Positions 36,081 to 45,583 of a stretch of DNA of 64,000 bases are shown in pieces. A program made the position numbers and the translations under genes. The notes beneath the pieces are model-generated. The model was not told where the DNA came from. It did not search any database and saw only the letters and a program-made list of their open reading frames with translations. The stretch lies in the NCBI RefSeq assembly GCF_003014555.1, contig NZ_PYGE01000004.1, positions 62,001 to 126,000 of the forward strand. Reading direction: 5' to 3'. Numbering within the stretch: position 1 is the first letter of the stretch; the number at the start of each line of letters is the position of its first letter. The DNA is from Haloactinopolyspora alba. Lineage in GTDB: Bacteria; Actinomycetota; Actinomycetes; Jiangellales; Jiangellaceae.

Positions 36081-36641
36081 ATGAGCCGCATGACTGAGGA
36101 CACCGCCGCCCGCTACCGCCGTCTCGCCGCCGACCTGACCCGCCGGGTGGAGACGGTGCCGGCGGCGCGCTGGGACTCGCCCTCGCCGTGCGCCGAGTGG
36201 ACCGCCCGCGGCGTGCTCGGGCACGTCATCGAGGCGCATGAGCGCGCGCCCGGTTTCGTCGGCCTGCCCTGGCCGCCGGGGCCGTCCGTGGACGACGACC
36301 CGGTGGCCGCCTGGGCGCACACCCGCGACCGGACGCTGGAGATGCTCGAGGACCCGTCGCGCGCCGAGCTGGAGCACGACGGCGTCTTCGGCCGCACGTC
36401 GCTGGCCCAGACCGTCGGCACGTTCGTCTGCTTCGACCTGATCGTGCACGGATGGGACATCGCCCGTGCGACCGGCGGCGACGAGACCATCCCGCCGGGG
36501 GACGTCGAGGACGCGTTCGCGTTCACCGCGCGCCTGGGCGACATGATGCGTACGCCCGGCGTGTTCGGCCCGGCGGTACCGGTTCCCGACGACGCCGACC
36601 GGCAGGCGCAGCTGCTGGGTTGGCTCGGCCGGCAGCCCTGA
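36081..36641 (+). CDS. TIGR03086-type DinB-like metal-binding protein
   Basis: A 186-residue four-helix-bundle protein of the mycothiol-dependent maleylpyruvate isomerase/DinB group. It shows RYRRLAADLTRRVETVPAAR, the SPCAEWTARGVLGHVIEAH block with a metal-ligand His, and FDLIVHGWDIARATG with a second His. The substrate is unknown; some relatives use mycothiol. ATG at 36081 has AGGACAGGAC upstream, and ATG at 36090 is an alternative. It is divergent from the LacI gene with only 72 bases between. Confidence 0.85.
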   Translation: MSRMTEDTAARYRRLAADLTRRVETVPAARWDSPSPCAEWTARGVLGHVIEAHERAPGFVGLPWPPGPSVDDDPVAAWAHTRDRTLEMLEDPSRAELEHDGVFGRTSLAQTVGTFVCFDLIVHGWDIARATGGDETIPPGDVEDAFAFTARLGDMMRTPGVFGPAVPVPDDADRQAQLLGWLGRQP

Positions 36642-36683
36642 CCGCCGGCCCATCCGGGTTGCACCGGGGTTCACAATGGGTGG

Positions 36684-37085
36684 ATGGTCTCCATCGAGCT
36701 GGCCCGGAAACTTCGCGAGGCGGGCCTGAAGTGGGAGCCGCAGCCGGGTGACCGGTTCGTCATCCCCGATCGCGGCATGGACGACGACGTCTTCGTGGTG
36801 AGCCAGATGGTCGTGGACGTCCACGACTTCCCCGAGGGGCGTGTGCTCGGCTTCAACGGCACCGTCGAATGGGCGCTGGACAGTCTGGAGAAGGACAGCG
36901 CGCTGTGGTTGCCCAGCGAAACCCAGCTACGCGACCGGCTCGGCGGCTCGTTCGTCAGCCTCACGAGTGCGGACGACGGGTATCACGTCACGCTGGACAT
37001 CGCCGGGCGTCGGCAGGACGTCGTCGACGACGATCCGGCGGAGGCGTACGGCAAGGCGCTGCTGTACCTCGCCTCCGGCGAGTAG
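36684..37085 (+). CDS. Conserved actinobacterial hypothetical protein, 133 aa
   Basis: A soluble acidic protein (SIELARKLREAGLKWEPQPG, then DRFVIPDRGMDDDVFVVSQM) ending DPAEAYGKALLYLASGE. I recall close relatives in many actinobacteria, often carrying a misleading pilus-assembly label. No motif supports pilus function. It follows the DinB-like gene by 42 bases on the same strand. The function is unknown. Confidence 0.8.
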   Translation: MVSIELARKLREAGLKWEPQPGDRFVIPDRGMDDDVFVVSQMVVDVHDFPEGRVLGFNGTVEWALDSLEKDSALWLPSETQLRDRLGGSFVSLTSADDGYHVTLDIAGRRQDVVDDDPAEAYGKALLYLASGE

Positions 37086-37129
37086 CGGAGCCGGGGCCGG
37101 CTGTCGTCCGGCATCGGCCCGTATCCGGC

Positions 37130-37168
37130 CGTCTAGGGCCGTCTAGGAAATTCCGTAGAGATCTCTAG
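37130..37168. repeat. CTAG-rich cluster
   Basis: CGTCTAG occurs twice, ten bases apart (37130 and 37140), followed by a third CTAG in TCTCTAGA at 37165. It lies between the 133-aa gene and the palindromic element at 37180 and resembles the clusters at 28538 and 29819. Confidence 0.55.
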
Positions 37169-37179
37169 AAGTGCTGAGA

Positions 37180-37233
37180 GTGATCGCCAGGGTTGTGCTG
37201 TCGCGTCGGCGGCAGCAGAACCCTGACGATCAC
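37180..37233. terminator. Palindromic element at the end of operon B, related to the one at 52290
   Basis: Arms at 37180-37200 and 37213-37233 match at 19 of 21 positions around a 12-base loop. Read on the minus strand it contains GTCAGGGTTCTGCTGCCGCC and CGACAGCA, the same words as the element at 52290-52333. It sits between converging genes and likely terminates operon B. Confidence 0.7.
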
Positions 37234-37268
37234 CGGTCGAGGTGACCGGTCAGGTCACCGGGTCAGCA

Positions 37269-40200
37269 TCACCGGGCGACGTCCGATCGGGCCGCCGCGG
37301 CCAGCACCTGCTGTGCCTCCTGCCTGGTGAACAGCTCCTCGGCCCGCCACGCCTCGACGAGGTCACGGACCGTCCGCACGAACGCGCCGTGGTCGTCGAA
37401 CGGGCGCTGCTGATCGACCAGGTCGAGGAAGGTGCAGCCGTCGCCGCGGTCGTGGTTCGGAACGCCGGAGTCGTCGTCGCCGAACGCGATCGACTCGTCC
37501 GCGGAGTGCCCACCCGGACACGCGTCCGCGCCCGGGTTCTCGGCCACGGTCACCGTCGCCCGTGCCCGGATGCCGGTGCCGTCCACGGTCCCGCCGACGG
37601 TGAACTCTCCCGGCGCCACGTACTGCGCCGGTTCGACGGCGTCCCAGGTCACCGGTATCCGGCTGTCCTTGGAGCCGTCGTTGTAGGTGGCGACGACGGT
37701 CGCGGGCAGGCTCGGCGCGACGCCGACCCGGGTGCGGACCGACACGTCGGCCACGCTGGTGATCTCGACCGCGTCGGTGACCCGGACCCAGACCGTGGCC
37801 TCGACCGGCAGGGTGGTGTCCTCGGCGATCCCGGAGACGGTGAAGCTGGTGCCGCCTTCGGCCACCTGCCCCGGCTCGACGCTCGCCCAGGAGACGGACG
37901 ACCGCGCAGTGGAGCCGTCGGCGTACTCCAGGGTGACCGTCGACGGAAGGTCAGGGAGCTCACCCTCGAGGGTCGGGGTGTGGACCGCTGCGACGTCGAC
38001 CGGCTGCTCGGCGAGGATCTCCCACTCACTCACCCCGACGGCGGAGTAGCTGGTGCCGTCGGCGTTCGGCGCCGCGTCGAACGTCGCCCGCAGCCGGGTG
38101 GTCGTGACCGGGTCGAACGTGGTGGTGTTCGTTCCGGTGCGGGCGGTTCCGTACCCGCTCGGGTTCGGCAGGTCCGTCCACGCCTCGGCCGAGCCGTCCC
38201 AGTACTGCACCGACCACGACTCCGGCACCGCGACGCCGTCACCGGTTCCGGCGGCGGTGTCCGTCCAGAACATCATCTCCGACCCGCTCACCCGCACCGG
38301 CTCCGGCCAGGTGTACTGCAGCCACTGGCTGGCCGGGCGCTCGCCCGACCAGGTGGCCCACACCTCGGCCTGGTCGCCGCCGGAGTTGGTGCCGCGGCCG
38401 TTGTTGACGGCGTCGACGCTGTTCCAGTCGGCGGTGTACGACGCCGACGCAGTGGCGTCCCCGGCGACGTTGACCCCGCCGTCACCGCCGTCCACCTCGA
38501 CGACCACCTGCTCGGCGGAGTCGAGCTCACCGTCCGAGGCGCGGAGCTCGAGCGTGTAGGTGCCGGGCTCGGTGAACCGCGCCACCGTCGTGGCCGCCGA
38601 CGGATCGTCGAAGACCACGGTCGCGCCTTCCGGCGCGCCGGCGACCTGCCAGGTCGAGGACAGCTCACCGGCGGGCAACGCGTCGTCCTCGACGATGCCG
38701 GTCAACCGGGCCCGGCCGGCCCCGGAGCCACCGGAGTCCTGCCATGCCCGTACGTACGGCGCCTTGTTCTCGCCGGCGGGCGCATCCGCCGCGGTGGCGA
38801 ACGCCTGGAACTCGGTGAGACCGGTGGCGTGGGCGGGCCGGTGCGTCATCCGGACCCGCAGCTTCTGGGTGGTGACCGCCGGGAAGCGCACCCGGTTCCG
38901 GTTCGCGCGCGGATAGCTCGGCGACTTCACCTGGCCCGCCACGTCGCGCCAGGTGTCACCGTCCAGGTACTGCACGGTGTACATCGCCGGTTCCGCGTAT
39001 CCGCCGTCCGACTTGTCGCTGTAGAAATGCAGACGGACGTCGTCCACCGTGGTCGGCTCGCCGAAATCGAGCTGGAAGGTGTCCGCCGGATTCGGTGAAC
39101 CCTGCGAGCCCCAGAACGGCTCGTTGATGGTGAAGCCGTCCACGGCGCCGCCGGGTCCGCGTCCTTCCGCCGAGAACGAGGCCGAGGCGGTGGCGTCGGC
39201 GGCCAGGTTCGGCCCGCTGCCGGCGGCGGTGATGTCGCGGCCCGCCTTGGCGAACATGTCGACGACGCGGGAGTCGTCGCCGAAGCCGACCTCGTCCGCC
39301 GCGGCGAGGGTGGCGGTCGTGCTCGACAGCACTCGCGCGTCGCCGCCGTCGGGGAAGGTGACCTCGCCGGTGGCGGGGTCGTAGACGAGATGTGTCAGCG
39401 TGTCGACGGTGAAGGCGTGCTCGCCGTCGAGGTACACCGAGTACCCCTCCGGCACGCTCTCGCCGTACGGGCGCTCACCGTCGCCGGGCTCGTCCCAGGT
39501 GATCGAGAGGTCGGTCCCGTGGTAGTTGATGTCGGTGACGGTGAAGTGCGGCCAGTCGATGTCGATCGGCGACAGTTCGACCTTGTCGTCCGAACGTGGC
39601 CGGAAGCCCATCGCGTCCTCGATGACCGTCCAGTTCGTCGTGCCGAGGATCGTGTGGTGGATCCACGAGCGGTATCCGATGTTCTGCGGGTCGGCGCTGC
39701 CGTCCGCCCAGAACTCGTTCTGGTCCGGCCAGCGGTTGTCGCCGTCGACGTAGTGCGCCCACGCGTTCCACGACAGCAGTTTCTTGTACCACTCGTTGCC
39801 GATGTACTGGTTCGGGTAGTCGCGCAGCACCGAGGAGAGGAACCGGAACGTCACGGTCGAGTTGATGACGGAGAAGTTGTTGCTGCCCGGATGGCCCTGC
39901 TCGGCGGCCTCGGCCTTGTCGGCCTGGTTCGCGGTGTAGAAGGGGAAGATCGGGTACTCGCCCGCGTCCGCCCACAGCCGCAGTGCCTCGAGGTACTGCG
40001 GGTCCTCGTCCGGCTTCGGCATCAGCCCGACGGCGTACGGGTAGTAGTTGTTGATCTCCTTCCACGGCACCAGGTCGCCGGACTCGACGTGGCGATGTTT
40101 GACCAGCTTGTCCTCGGGATCCCACAGATGCTCGAGGACGGCGTCGCGCACGCGCTGCGCGATCGCGCGCATCTCGTCGGCCTTCGCGGTGTCGCCCAGG

Positions 40201-41705
40201 GTCTCGTACGCGTCGGCCGCGGCCTTGGCGTTGCTGTAGACGTAGGCGGACTCCGCCCGGTCGAGGTTGCCGGGGCGCCAGTCGAACGAGACCGCGTCGG
40301 CGTCGTTGCCGGTCATCGCGCCCCAGTCGTACTCGATCAGGCTGTTGCCGTCGGTGTCGTAGTGCTCCAGCTGCCCCTTGACGTCCTTCTCCGCGTACCG
40401 GGCGAGGTTGCGCACGATCTCGGTCGGGCCGCCGTGCACCTGGTACGACTGCCAGGCCGACTCGGACAGGTACTGGGTGTAGCTGTTCGACCAGTTCTCG
40501 GGGTCGCCGGGGTTGTCGGTGTACTTGGTGTTGCGCGACGTCTCTCCCGCGGAGACCCAGGGGCCGTACGAGTAGATCGGGTTGCGCAGGTACTTGAGGT
40601 CGTCGACGAACATGCCGATGGTCAGCACGATCGCGTTGTTGTAACCCAGCACGCCTTCCATCGAGGTCGGGAACTGGTAGTCCTGGCCGGGGATGTTCGC
40701 GTCCAGGAAGTTGTACCGCAGCAGCCACCAGCGGTAATAGAGGGTCTTCTCGATGTTGTCGTCGGGAATGTCGATGTACGGCAGGTTCTCCGCCCACCAG
40801 CGGTTGTACTCCTGCACATGGTCGCGGTAGGCGTCCCGCGGAGCGGCCGCCCGCACGGTGTCGTAGGCGGTGCGCGACTCCGGGATCTCCTCGGTGACGA
40901 ACCCCAACTGGACCTTGGTCCGGGCGGAGCCTCCCGCGGGCACCGTGACGGTCCCGGTCAGCGCGCCGTCGGCGGGCTCCAGGCCATCACCGGAGAACCG
41001 GGGGAAGACCGTGGTCAGGTCGTTGCGCGCGGGCACGGTCCCGGTCAGCTCCGCGCCCTCGGGCTCGGTCGTGTACGGCGACGCCGCGCGCACCGCCACG
41101 TCCAGCCCGGTGGTGCCCGGGTTCCGGATCTCGAGGTTCGTCACGGCCACGTTGGCGTCGGTGATGTACTTCGTCTGCACCACGCGCAGGTCCAGCCCGT
41201 CCGCGGTGAACTCACTGCGCCAGTAGCTCGGGGTCTGGAGCCGGGCGTCGACGTCCTCGTTCAGGGTGACCGTGGTGCCGTCCACCGCGAGCTCGACGGT
41301 GTAGGCGTCGCGGCCGTCGATGCTCTCCCAGTAGGCGACGTCGCCGCCGAACCCCAGCTCGGAGGCGTCGTGTTCTTTCATGAACACCGCGCGGCCGCGG
41401 GTGAACAGCCAGTCGCCGGACGGGTCCGCGCCGTGCCGGGCCAGCATCCGGTCCATCCAGAAGCTGGTGCCGTCACCGCTGGCGAGGTCGGCCTGGTACA
41501 TCTCGCGCATCGTGCCGTTCACGGTGAAGTCGGTCGGCAGGTCCGGCACCGGAGTGTCCGAGCCGGTGTAGGTCGGGTATCCGATCGCGCTGTTGTCGGC
41601 GGGCGCCGGCGCGGCCGTGCCCATGGACGCGAGCATGCCCGCGGCGATGCTTCCCGCTGCCAGCCGGCGTGCGTGTCGTCGTGCGTGTCGTCTTCGTGTG
41701 TGCAC
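37269..41705 (-). CDS. Giant secreted multidomain glycosidase, probable GH121-type beta-L-arabinobiosidase
   Basis: A 1478-residue secreted protein. Layout: signal peptide 1-36; beta-rich N-domain about 40-290; (alpha/alpha)6-type barrel about 300-715 (YYRWWLLRYNFLDANIPG, PTSMEGVLGYNNA); discoidin-like domain 832-972; PKD/Ig-like 983-1072; second discoidin-like 1078-1232; two Big_4-type Ig domains 1235-1388; and a C-terminal helical FIMAH-like domain 1425-1478. It directly follows GH127 in an SBP-permease-permease-GH127 operon. This is the order of the Bifidobacterium HypBA locus, where the large enzyme (HypBA2, GH121) cuts beta-arabinobiose from extensin. Candidate active-site acids are Glu350, Asp482 and Glu664. 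The GTG at 41705 has GGAGG seven bases upstream. Family assignment is inference. Confidence 0.7.
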   Translation of the reverse strand: MHTRRRHARRHARRLAAGSIAAGMLASMGTAAPAPADNSAIGYPTYTGSDTPVPDLPTDFTVNGTMREMYQADLASGDGTSFWMDRMLARHGADPSGDWLFTRGRAVFMKEHDASELGFGGDVAYWESIDGRDAYTVELAVDGTTVTLNEDVDARLQTPSYWRSEFTADGLDLRVVQTKYITDANVAVTNLEIRNPGTTGLDVAVRAASPYTTEPEGAELTGTVPARNDLTTVFPRFSGDGLEPADGALTGTVTVPAGGSARTKVQLGFVTEEIPESRTAYDTVRAAAPRDAYRDHVQEYNRWWAENLPYIDIPDDNIEKTLYYRWWLLRYNFLDANIPGQDYQFPTSMEGVLGYNNAIVLTIGMFVDDLKYLRNPIYSYGPWVSAGETSRNTKYTDNPGDPENWSNSYTQYLSESAWQSYQVHGGPTEIVRNLARYAEKDVKGQLEHYDTDGNSLIEYDWGAMTGNDADAVSFDWRPGNLDRAESAYVYSNAKAAADAYETLGDTAKADEMRAIAQRVRDAVLEHLWDPEDKLVKHRHVESGDLVPWKEINNYYPYAVGLMPKPDEDPQYLEALRLWADAGEYPIFPFYTANQADKAEAAEQGHPGSNNFSVINSTVTFRFLSSVLRDYPNQYIGNEWYKKLLSWNAWAHYVDGDNRWPDQNEFWADGSADPQNIGYRSWIHHTILGTTNWTVIEDAMGFRPRSDDKVELSPIDIDWPHFTVTDINYHGTDLSITWDEPGDGERPYGESVPEGYSVYLDGEHAFTVDTLTHLVYDPATGEVTFPDGGDARVLSSTTATLAAADEVGFGDDSRVVDMFAKAGRDITAAGSGPNLAADATASASFSAEGRGPGGAVDGFTINEPFWGSQGSPNPADTFQLDFGEPTTVDDVRLHFYSDKSDGGYAEPAMYTVQYLDGDTWRDVAGQVKSPSYPRANRNRVRFPAVTTQKLRVRMTHRPAHATGLTEFQAFATAADAPAGENKAPYVRAWQDSGGSGAGRARLTGIVEDDALPAGELSSTWQVAGAPEGATVVFDDPSAATTVARFTEPGTYTLELRASDGELDSAEQVVVEVDGGDGGVNVAGDATASASYTADWNSVDAVNNGRGTNSGGDQAEVWATWSGERPASQWLQYTWPEPVRVSGSEMMFWTDTAAGTGDGVAVPESWSVQYWDGSAEAWTDLPNPSGYGTARTGTNTTTFDPVTTTRLRATFDAAPNADGTSYSAVGVSEWEILAEQPVDVAAVHTPTLEGELPDLPSTVTLEYADGSTARSSVSWASVEPGQVAEGGTSFTVSGIAEDTTLPVEATVWVRVTDAVEITSVADVSVRTRVGVAPSLPATVVATYNDGSKDSRIPVTWDAVEPAQYVAPGEFTVGGTVDGTGIRARATVTVAENPGADACPGGHSADESIAFGDDDSGVPNHDRGDGCTFLDLVDQQRPFDDHGAFVRTVRDLVEAWRAEELFTRQEAQQVLAAAARSDVAR

Positions 41706-41758
41706 GTGTTGACCTCCGTTGGATCTGGGCCGGTGGCCGTGATCTGACCAGAGACGGT

Positions 41759-43717
41759 TCAGGTGTGTTCGTCGGCCGGACCTCCTTCGGGCGTGAGGGT
41801 GGGGAGCCAGACCCGCATGGTCGACGGGCCCCGCTCGGCCCACGTGAAGTACGGGACCAGCGGGATCCGCGCCGGCGTGCGCGTACCGGACGACGAAGCC
41901 GGCGACTGATACGGCCAGGACGCGTCGCCGACCTGTTCGTACGAGCCGGCGACCGTCACCGTGCCGTCGGCGTCCGCCGGGGCGGACGCGGCATCGACCC
42001 GGACGTCGTCGACCTCGTGGCCGGCCGGCAGGTCGGGCGATTCCACGCACATGACCAGCGGGCCCCGTTCGACGGCCGCGGTGCCGCGGACGGCGTCGAT
42101 CCGCGGATCGGCCGCGACCCAGCGCGGCGACGTCGGCAGCTCCAGCCGCACCACCTCGCCGACCGCGAACCGCCTGTGCACGTCGGCGGTACCGGGCTCG
42201 ACCGGACGCCGGCGACCGTCAGGCTCGACGAGCACGCCACCCCGTGTCGCCCACGCCGGAACCCGCAGCGACAGCGTCCAGGGCGTGCCGGGCGCCTCGG
42301 TGATGCGCACGGTCACGACACCGTCGTGCGGATAGCCGGTGGTCGTCTCGAAGCCGACGGGTGCGCCGTCGTCGAGGTGCGTCGAGACCACAGCGTCCGC
42401 GTACTGGTGGATCTGCAGGCCCGACGGTCCCGCCGTCACCAGGTACGTCGCGAGGCCGGCGAGGGTGCGTGCGACGTTGGGTGGGCAGCACGACACCGCG
42501 AACCACGGCGCGCGCATGCTGGACGCCGCCCGCGGGCTGTCGGTGTCCGCGGCCGGGACGGCGCCGCGGCGGCGCTGATGCAGCGTGTTGGCGTAGAAGA
42601 ACGACCTGCCGTCCGCGGCGGGTGACGCGGCCACCACGTTGTACAGGGTGCGTTCGGCCAGGTCGGCGAACCTGGGCTCGCCGGTGGCCAGCAGCAGCCG
42701 CCAGCTGAGCATCACCGACGCGACGCCCGCGCAGGTCTCGGAGTACGCGCGGTCGGGCGGCAGCACGAAGTCGTCGCCGAACGCCTCGTCCATGTGCTGC
42801 GAGCCCATGCCGCCGGTGATGTAGGTGCGCCGCGCGACGGTCGCCTCCCACTGCCGGACCACCGCGTCGAGCAGGTCGTCGTCCCGGCTCTCGACGGCGA
42901 CGTCGACCGCTCCCGACGCGAGGTAGAGCGCACGCACCGCGTGCCCGCGGAACACGTCCGCCTCGCGCACCGGGACGTCGTCCTGGTAGTACGTCCGGCC
43001 GAACTCGATGTCGGCCAGCGTCCCGTGTCCCCGCCGCTCGACGAACGCCACGGCCTGGTCGAGGTAGCGCTGCTCCCCGGTGTAGCGGGCGAGCTCGACC
43101 AGGGCCATCTCGATCTCCGGGTGCCCGCAGACGCCGTCGAGCCCGTCCGGGCCGAAGACGTCGCAGACGTGGTCGGCCGCGCGCCTGGCGATGGTGACGA
43201 ACACGTCGTCGGCGCCGGCGGTGCGAGCACGGGCGACACCGGCCTGGATCAGGTGGCCGTAGCAGTAGAGCTCGTGCCCCCACTCGAGGTCGCTGTACCG
43301 ACCGGGCTGGCCGGGCCGGCCGAACGCGGTGTTCAGGTAGCCGTCGTCCTCCTGGACCGGCGCGATGATCGCGGTGAGCTCGCGGATCGCCGCGTCCGGC
43401 CCCGGGTCGCCGGTCCGGCCGTGTTCCCAGGCCATCGCTTCGATCAGCTTGTACACGTCGGAGTCGGAGAACTCCCGCCCGCGCCGGTCGCGCGGCAGCC
43501 GCCCCTCGACGGCCGCCCGGAAGTTGTCGATCCAGCCGACGTGGTGCATCCAGCGCAGGCAGTGCTCGAGCGTCGCGGCGGCGTTCGTGCGCTGCCGCTC
43601 GCCCCAGAAGCCTCCGGTGATGCGTACCTCGCCGATCCCGAGCGGACGCAACCGCCCGCGGGACGGCGCGACCGGAAGCGCGGACTCGTGGACTCCGGAC
43701 AGGGGATTCGCCGTCAC
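41759..43717 (-). CDS. hypBA1: Beta-L-arabinofuranosidase, GH127
   Basis: A 652-residue cytosolic enzyme of the former DUF1680 family that releases L-arabinose from beta-1,2-linked arabinofuranosides. The zinc-cysteine active site is recognisable: Glu327 and Cys329 in YSETCAGVAS, Cys410 and Cys411 in SCCPPNVART. The N-terminal blocks ITGGFWGERQR and DSDVYKLIEAMAW fit the family. There is no signal peptide, so it acts on imported beta-arabinobiose. GTG at 43717 is preferred, with a GTG six codons upstream also possible. It follows the permease genes and precedes the giant secreted enzyme. Confidence 0.93.
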   Translation of the reverse strand: MTANPLSGVHESALPVAPSRGRLRPLGIGEVRITGGFWGERQRTNAAATLEHCLRWMHHVGWIDNFRAAVEGRLPRDRRGREFSDSDVYKLIEAMAWEHGRTGDPGPDAAIRELTAIIAPVQEDDGYLNTAFGRPGQPGRYSDLEWGHELYCYGHLIQAGVARARTAGADDVFVTIARRAADHVCDVFGPDGLDGVCGHPEIEMALVELARYTGEQRYLDQAVAFVERRGHGTLADIEFGRTYYQDDVPVREADVFRGHAVRALYLASGAVDVAVESRDDDLLDAVVRQWEATVARRTYITGGMGSQHMDEAFGDDFVLPPDRAYSETCAGVASVMLSWRLLLATGEPRFADLAERTLYNVVAASPAADGRSFFYANTLHQRRRGAVPAADTDSPRAASSMRAPWFAVSCCPPNVARTLAGLATYLVTAGPSGLQIHQYADAVVSTHLDDGAPVGFETTTGYPHDGVVTVRITEAPGTPWTLSLRVPAWATRGGVLVEPDGRRRPVEPGTADVHRRFAVGEVVRLELPTSPRWVAADPRIDAVRGTAAVERGPLVMCVESPDLPAGHEVDDVRVDAASAPADADGTVTVAGSYEQVGDASWPYQSPASSSGTRTPARIPLVPYFTWAERGPSTMRVWLPTLTPEGGPADEHT

Positions 43718-43782
43718 TCGGGGCGCACCTTTCACTCGGCGATCGGGACCGCTGGTGGTCGACTCGGTGTCCTGCAGCGGCC

Positions 43783-44619
43783 TCATCCCTTCAGCGCCCC
43801 GGACATGAAGCCGCGGATGTAGTGCCGCTGCAGGAGGAGGAACAGCGCCAGGCACGGCACGGCGAGCACCACCACGCCGGCCTCGGTGGCCCCGTAGTCG
43901 ATCGCGCCCATGCTCTGCTGGCGCAGGTTCGCGATCGCGAGGGGCAGCGGCGCCTTCGAGCTGTCGCTGATCAGGATGAGGGGGGCGATGAAGTCGTTCC
44001 AGGCGGCGAGGAAGGCGAACAGGCCGACGGTGATGAGGCCGGGCTTCACCGCCGGGAGCAGGATCCGGCGCAGCGCACCGAACGTGCCGCACCCGTCGAC
44101 CTGCGCGGACTCCTCAAGCTCGCGTGGCACCGCTTCGAACGAGATGCGCATCATGAACGTCGCGAACGGCAGCTGGTACATCGCCAGCACCAGGCTCAGC
44201 CCGATCAGCGTGTTCGACAGGTTGAGGTTGCCGAGCAGCACGTACAGCGGGATGAGCAGGGTCGCGTACGGGACCATCAGGATCGCCAGCGTCAGCAGGA
44301 ACAGCACGTTCTTCCCCGGGAAGTCGAACCGGGCGAACGCGTACCCGCCCAGCAGCGAGACGCCCAGGGTCAGCACGACCGTCGCGATCGAGACGTACGT
44401 GCTGTTCCACAGGTACTGCCACAGTCCGGCGTCGTACTCGAGCAACGTCCGGTAGTTGCCGAAGCCGAAGCCCTCGTCCTGCGCGGTGCCGGCCTGCGGT
44501 GAGACCGACGCGAACGCGCTCCACACCAGCGGGAACATGAAGATGACGGCGAGTCCACCGGCCAGGACGTAGTACGGGGTGCGGCCCAGGTGGGAGGTGA
44601 GCTTCATGCGTGGCTCCAT
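43783..44619 (-). CDS. Carbohydrate ABC transporter permease (MalG type), operon B
   Basis: A 278-residue permease with six helices. The EAA loop is LEESAQVDGCGTFGALRRIL. An ATG at 44607 (MKLTSH) is an alternative start. It starts one base before the stop of the MalF-type gene region, so the two are tightly packed. Predicted cargo is beta-arabinobiose, from the GH127 gene that follows. Confidence 0.93.
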   Translation of the reverse strand: MEPRMKLTSHLGRTPYYVLAGGLAVIFMFPLVWSAFASVSPQAGTAQDEGFGFGNYRTLLEYDAGLWQYLWNSTYVSIATVVLTLGVSLLGGYAFARFDFPGKNVLFLLTLAILMVPYATLLIPLYVLLGNLNLSNTLIGLSLVLAMYQLPFATFMMRISFEAVPRELEESAQVDGCGTFGALRRILLPAVKPGLITVGLFAFLAAWNDFIAPLILISDSSKAPLPLAIANLRQQSMGAIDYGATEAGVVVLAVPCLALFLLLQRHYIRGFMSGALKG

Positions 44620-44620
44620 G

Positions 44621-45568
44621 TCAGGCCTCGTCCGCTCGGCGCAGCCCGAGGAACTGGGCGATGTTGAGGATCAGCAGCACGACGAGGACGATCATGGAGA
44701 TCGCGGCGGCGGTGCCGAGGTCGAGGCGCTGGAAAGCTTCGCGGTAGATCAGCTGCACCACGGTGACGGTGCTGTTGTCCGGCCCGCCCTTGGTGAGGAT
44801 GAAGAACTGGTCGAACGCGAGCAGCGAACCGGTGACGCACAGGATCAGCGTCAGCGCGATCGACGGGCGCAGCAGCGGCAGCGTGATGCTGCGGAAGGTC
44901 TGCCAGCGGCTCGCGCCGTCCATCCGGGCCGCCTCGTACACGTCGTGCGGGATGCCCTGCAGGCCCACCAGCAGGATGAGCATGTAGAAGCCGGCGAACT
45001 TCCAGACGATCAGGAACACCGTCGACCACAGCGCCGAGGTCGACGTGCCGAGGAACGATATCGGCCCGTCGGCGAGGCCGAGCCACTCCAGGATCGGCCC
45101 GATCGGGCCGATGGAGGGGCTGTAGAGGCCCCAGAACAGCAGTGAGGCCGACGCCAGCCCGAGTGCACTGGGCAGGAAGAACACCGTCCGGAAGAAGCCG
45201 ACACCGGGACGCTGCTCCTGGACCATCAGCGCCAGCAGCAGCGCCAGCCCGAGCAGGATGACGGTGACGATCACGGTGTACAGCAGCGTGAACCGCACCG
45301 CCGGCCAGAACAGCGCGTTGTCCGCGACGGCGGTGTAGTTGTCCGGGAGGTTCAGGCCCTGGTCGCCGCGCAGCAGCGGCCAGTCGCTGGCCGACATCCG
45401 GCCGACGAGCAGCAGCGGCACGATGAAAAGCACCAGCACGAACAGCGCTGTGGGGCTGGCGTAGCCGATGCCCTTGAGTGCACGTGAACGCCACCAGGGT
45501 GTCCGGCGAGTCGGGGCGCGGTCCCGGACGGGCGACGCGACCGGACGGTCTGTCACCTGTGACTGCAT
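44621..45568 (-). CDS. Carbohydrate ABC transporter permease (MalF type), operon B
   Basis: A 315-residue permease. TM1 is YASPTALFVLVLFIVPLLLV, and the EAA loop is VYEAARMDGASRWQTFRSIT. The TKGGPDNSTVTVVQLIYREA segment is typical of CUT1 transporters. It follows the SBP gene by 15 bases. As in operon A, no ATPase gene is present. Confidence 0.94.
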   Translation of the reverse strand: MQSQVTDRPVASPVRDRAPTRRTPWWRSRALKGIGYASPTALFVLVLFIVPLLLVGRMSASDWPLLRGDQGLNLPDNYTAVADNALFWPAVRFTLLYTVIVTVILLGLALLLALMVQEQRPGVGFFRTVFFLPSALGLASASLLFWGLYSPSIGPIGPILEWLGLADGPISFLGTSTSALWSTVFLIVWKFAGFYMLILLVGLQGIPHDVYEAARMDGASRWQTFRSITLPLLRPSIALTLILCVTGSLLAFDQFFILTKGGPDNSTVTVVQLIYREAFQRLDLGTAAAISMIVLVVLLILNIAQFLGLRRADEA

Positions 45569-45583
45569 GGTTCTCCTTCGCCG

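Noticed and set aside
34992-36641. Long + frame running through the LacI gene into the DinB-like protein
   Set aside because: Only the part from 36081 has family-like sequence; the rest is antisense to LacI.
39390-41747. 785-codon + strand open frame inside the giant glycosidase region
   Set aside because: It is antisense to a protein with clear domains, is Val/Arg/Gly-rich with no motif, and has no ribosome-binding site. It is an effect of high GC.
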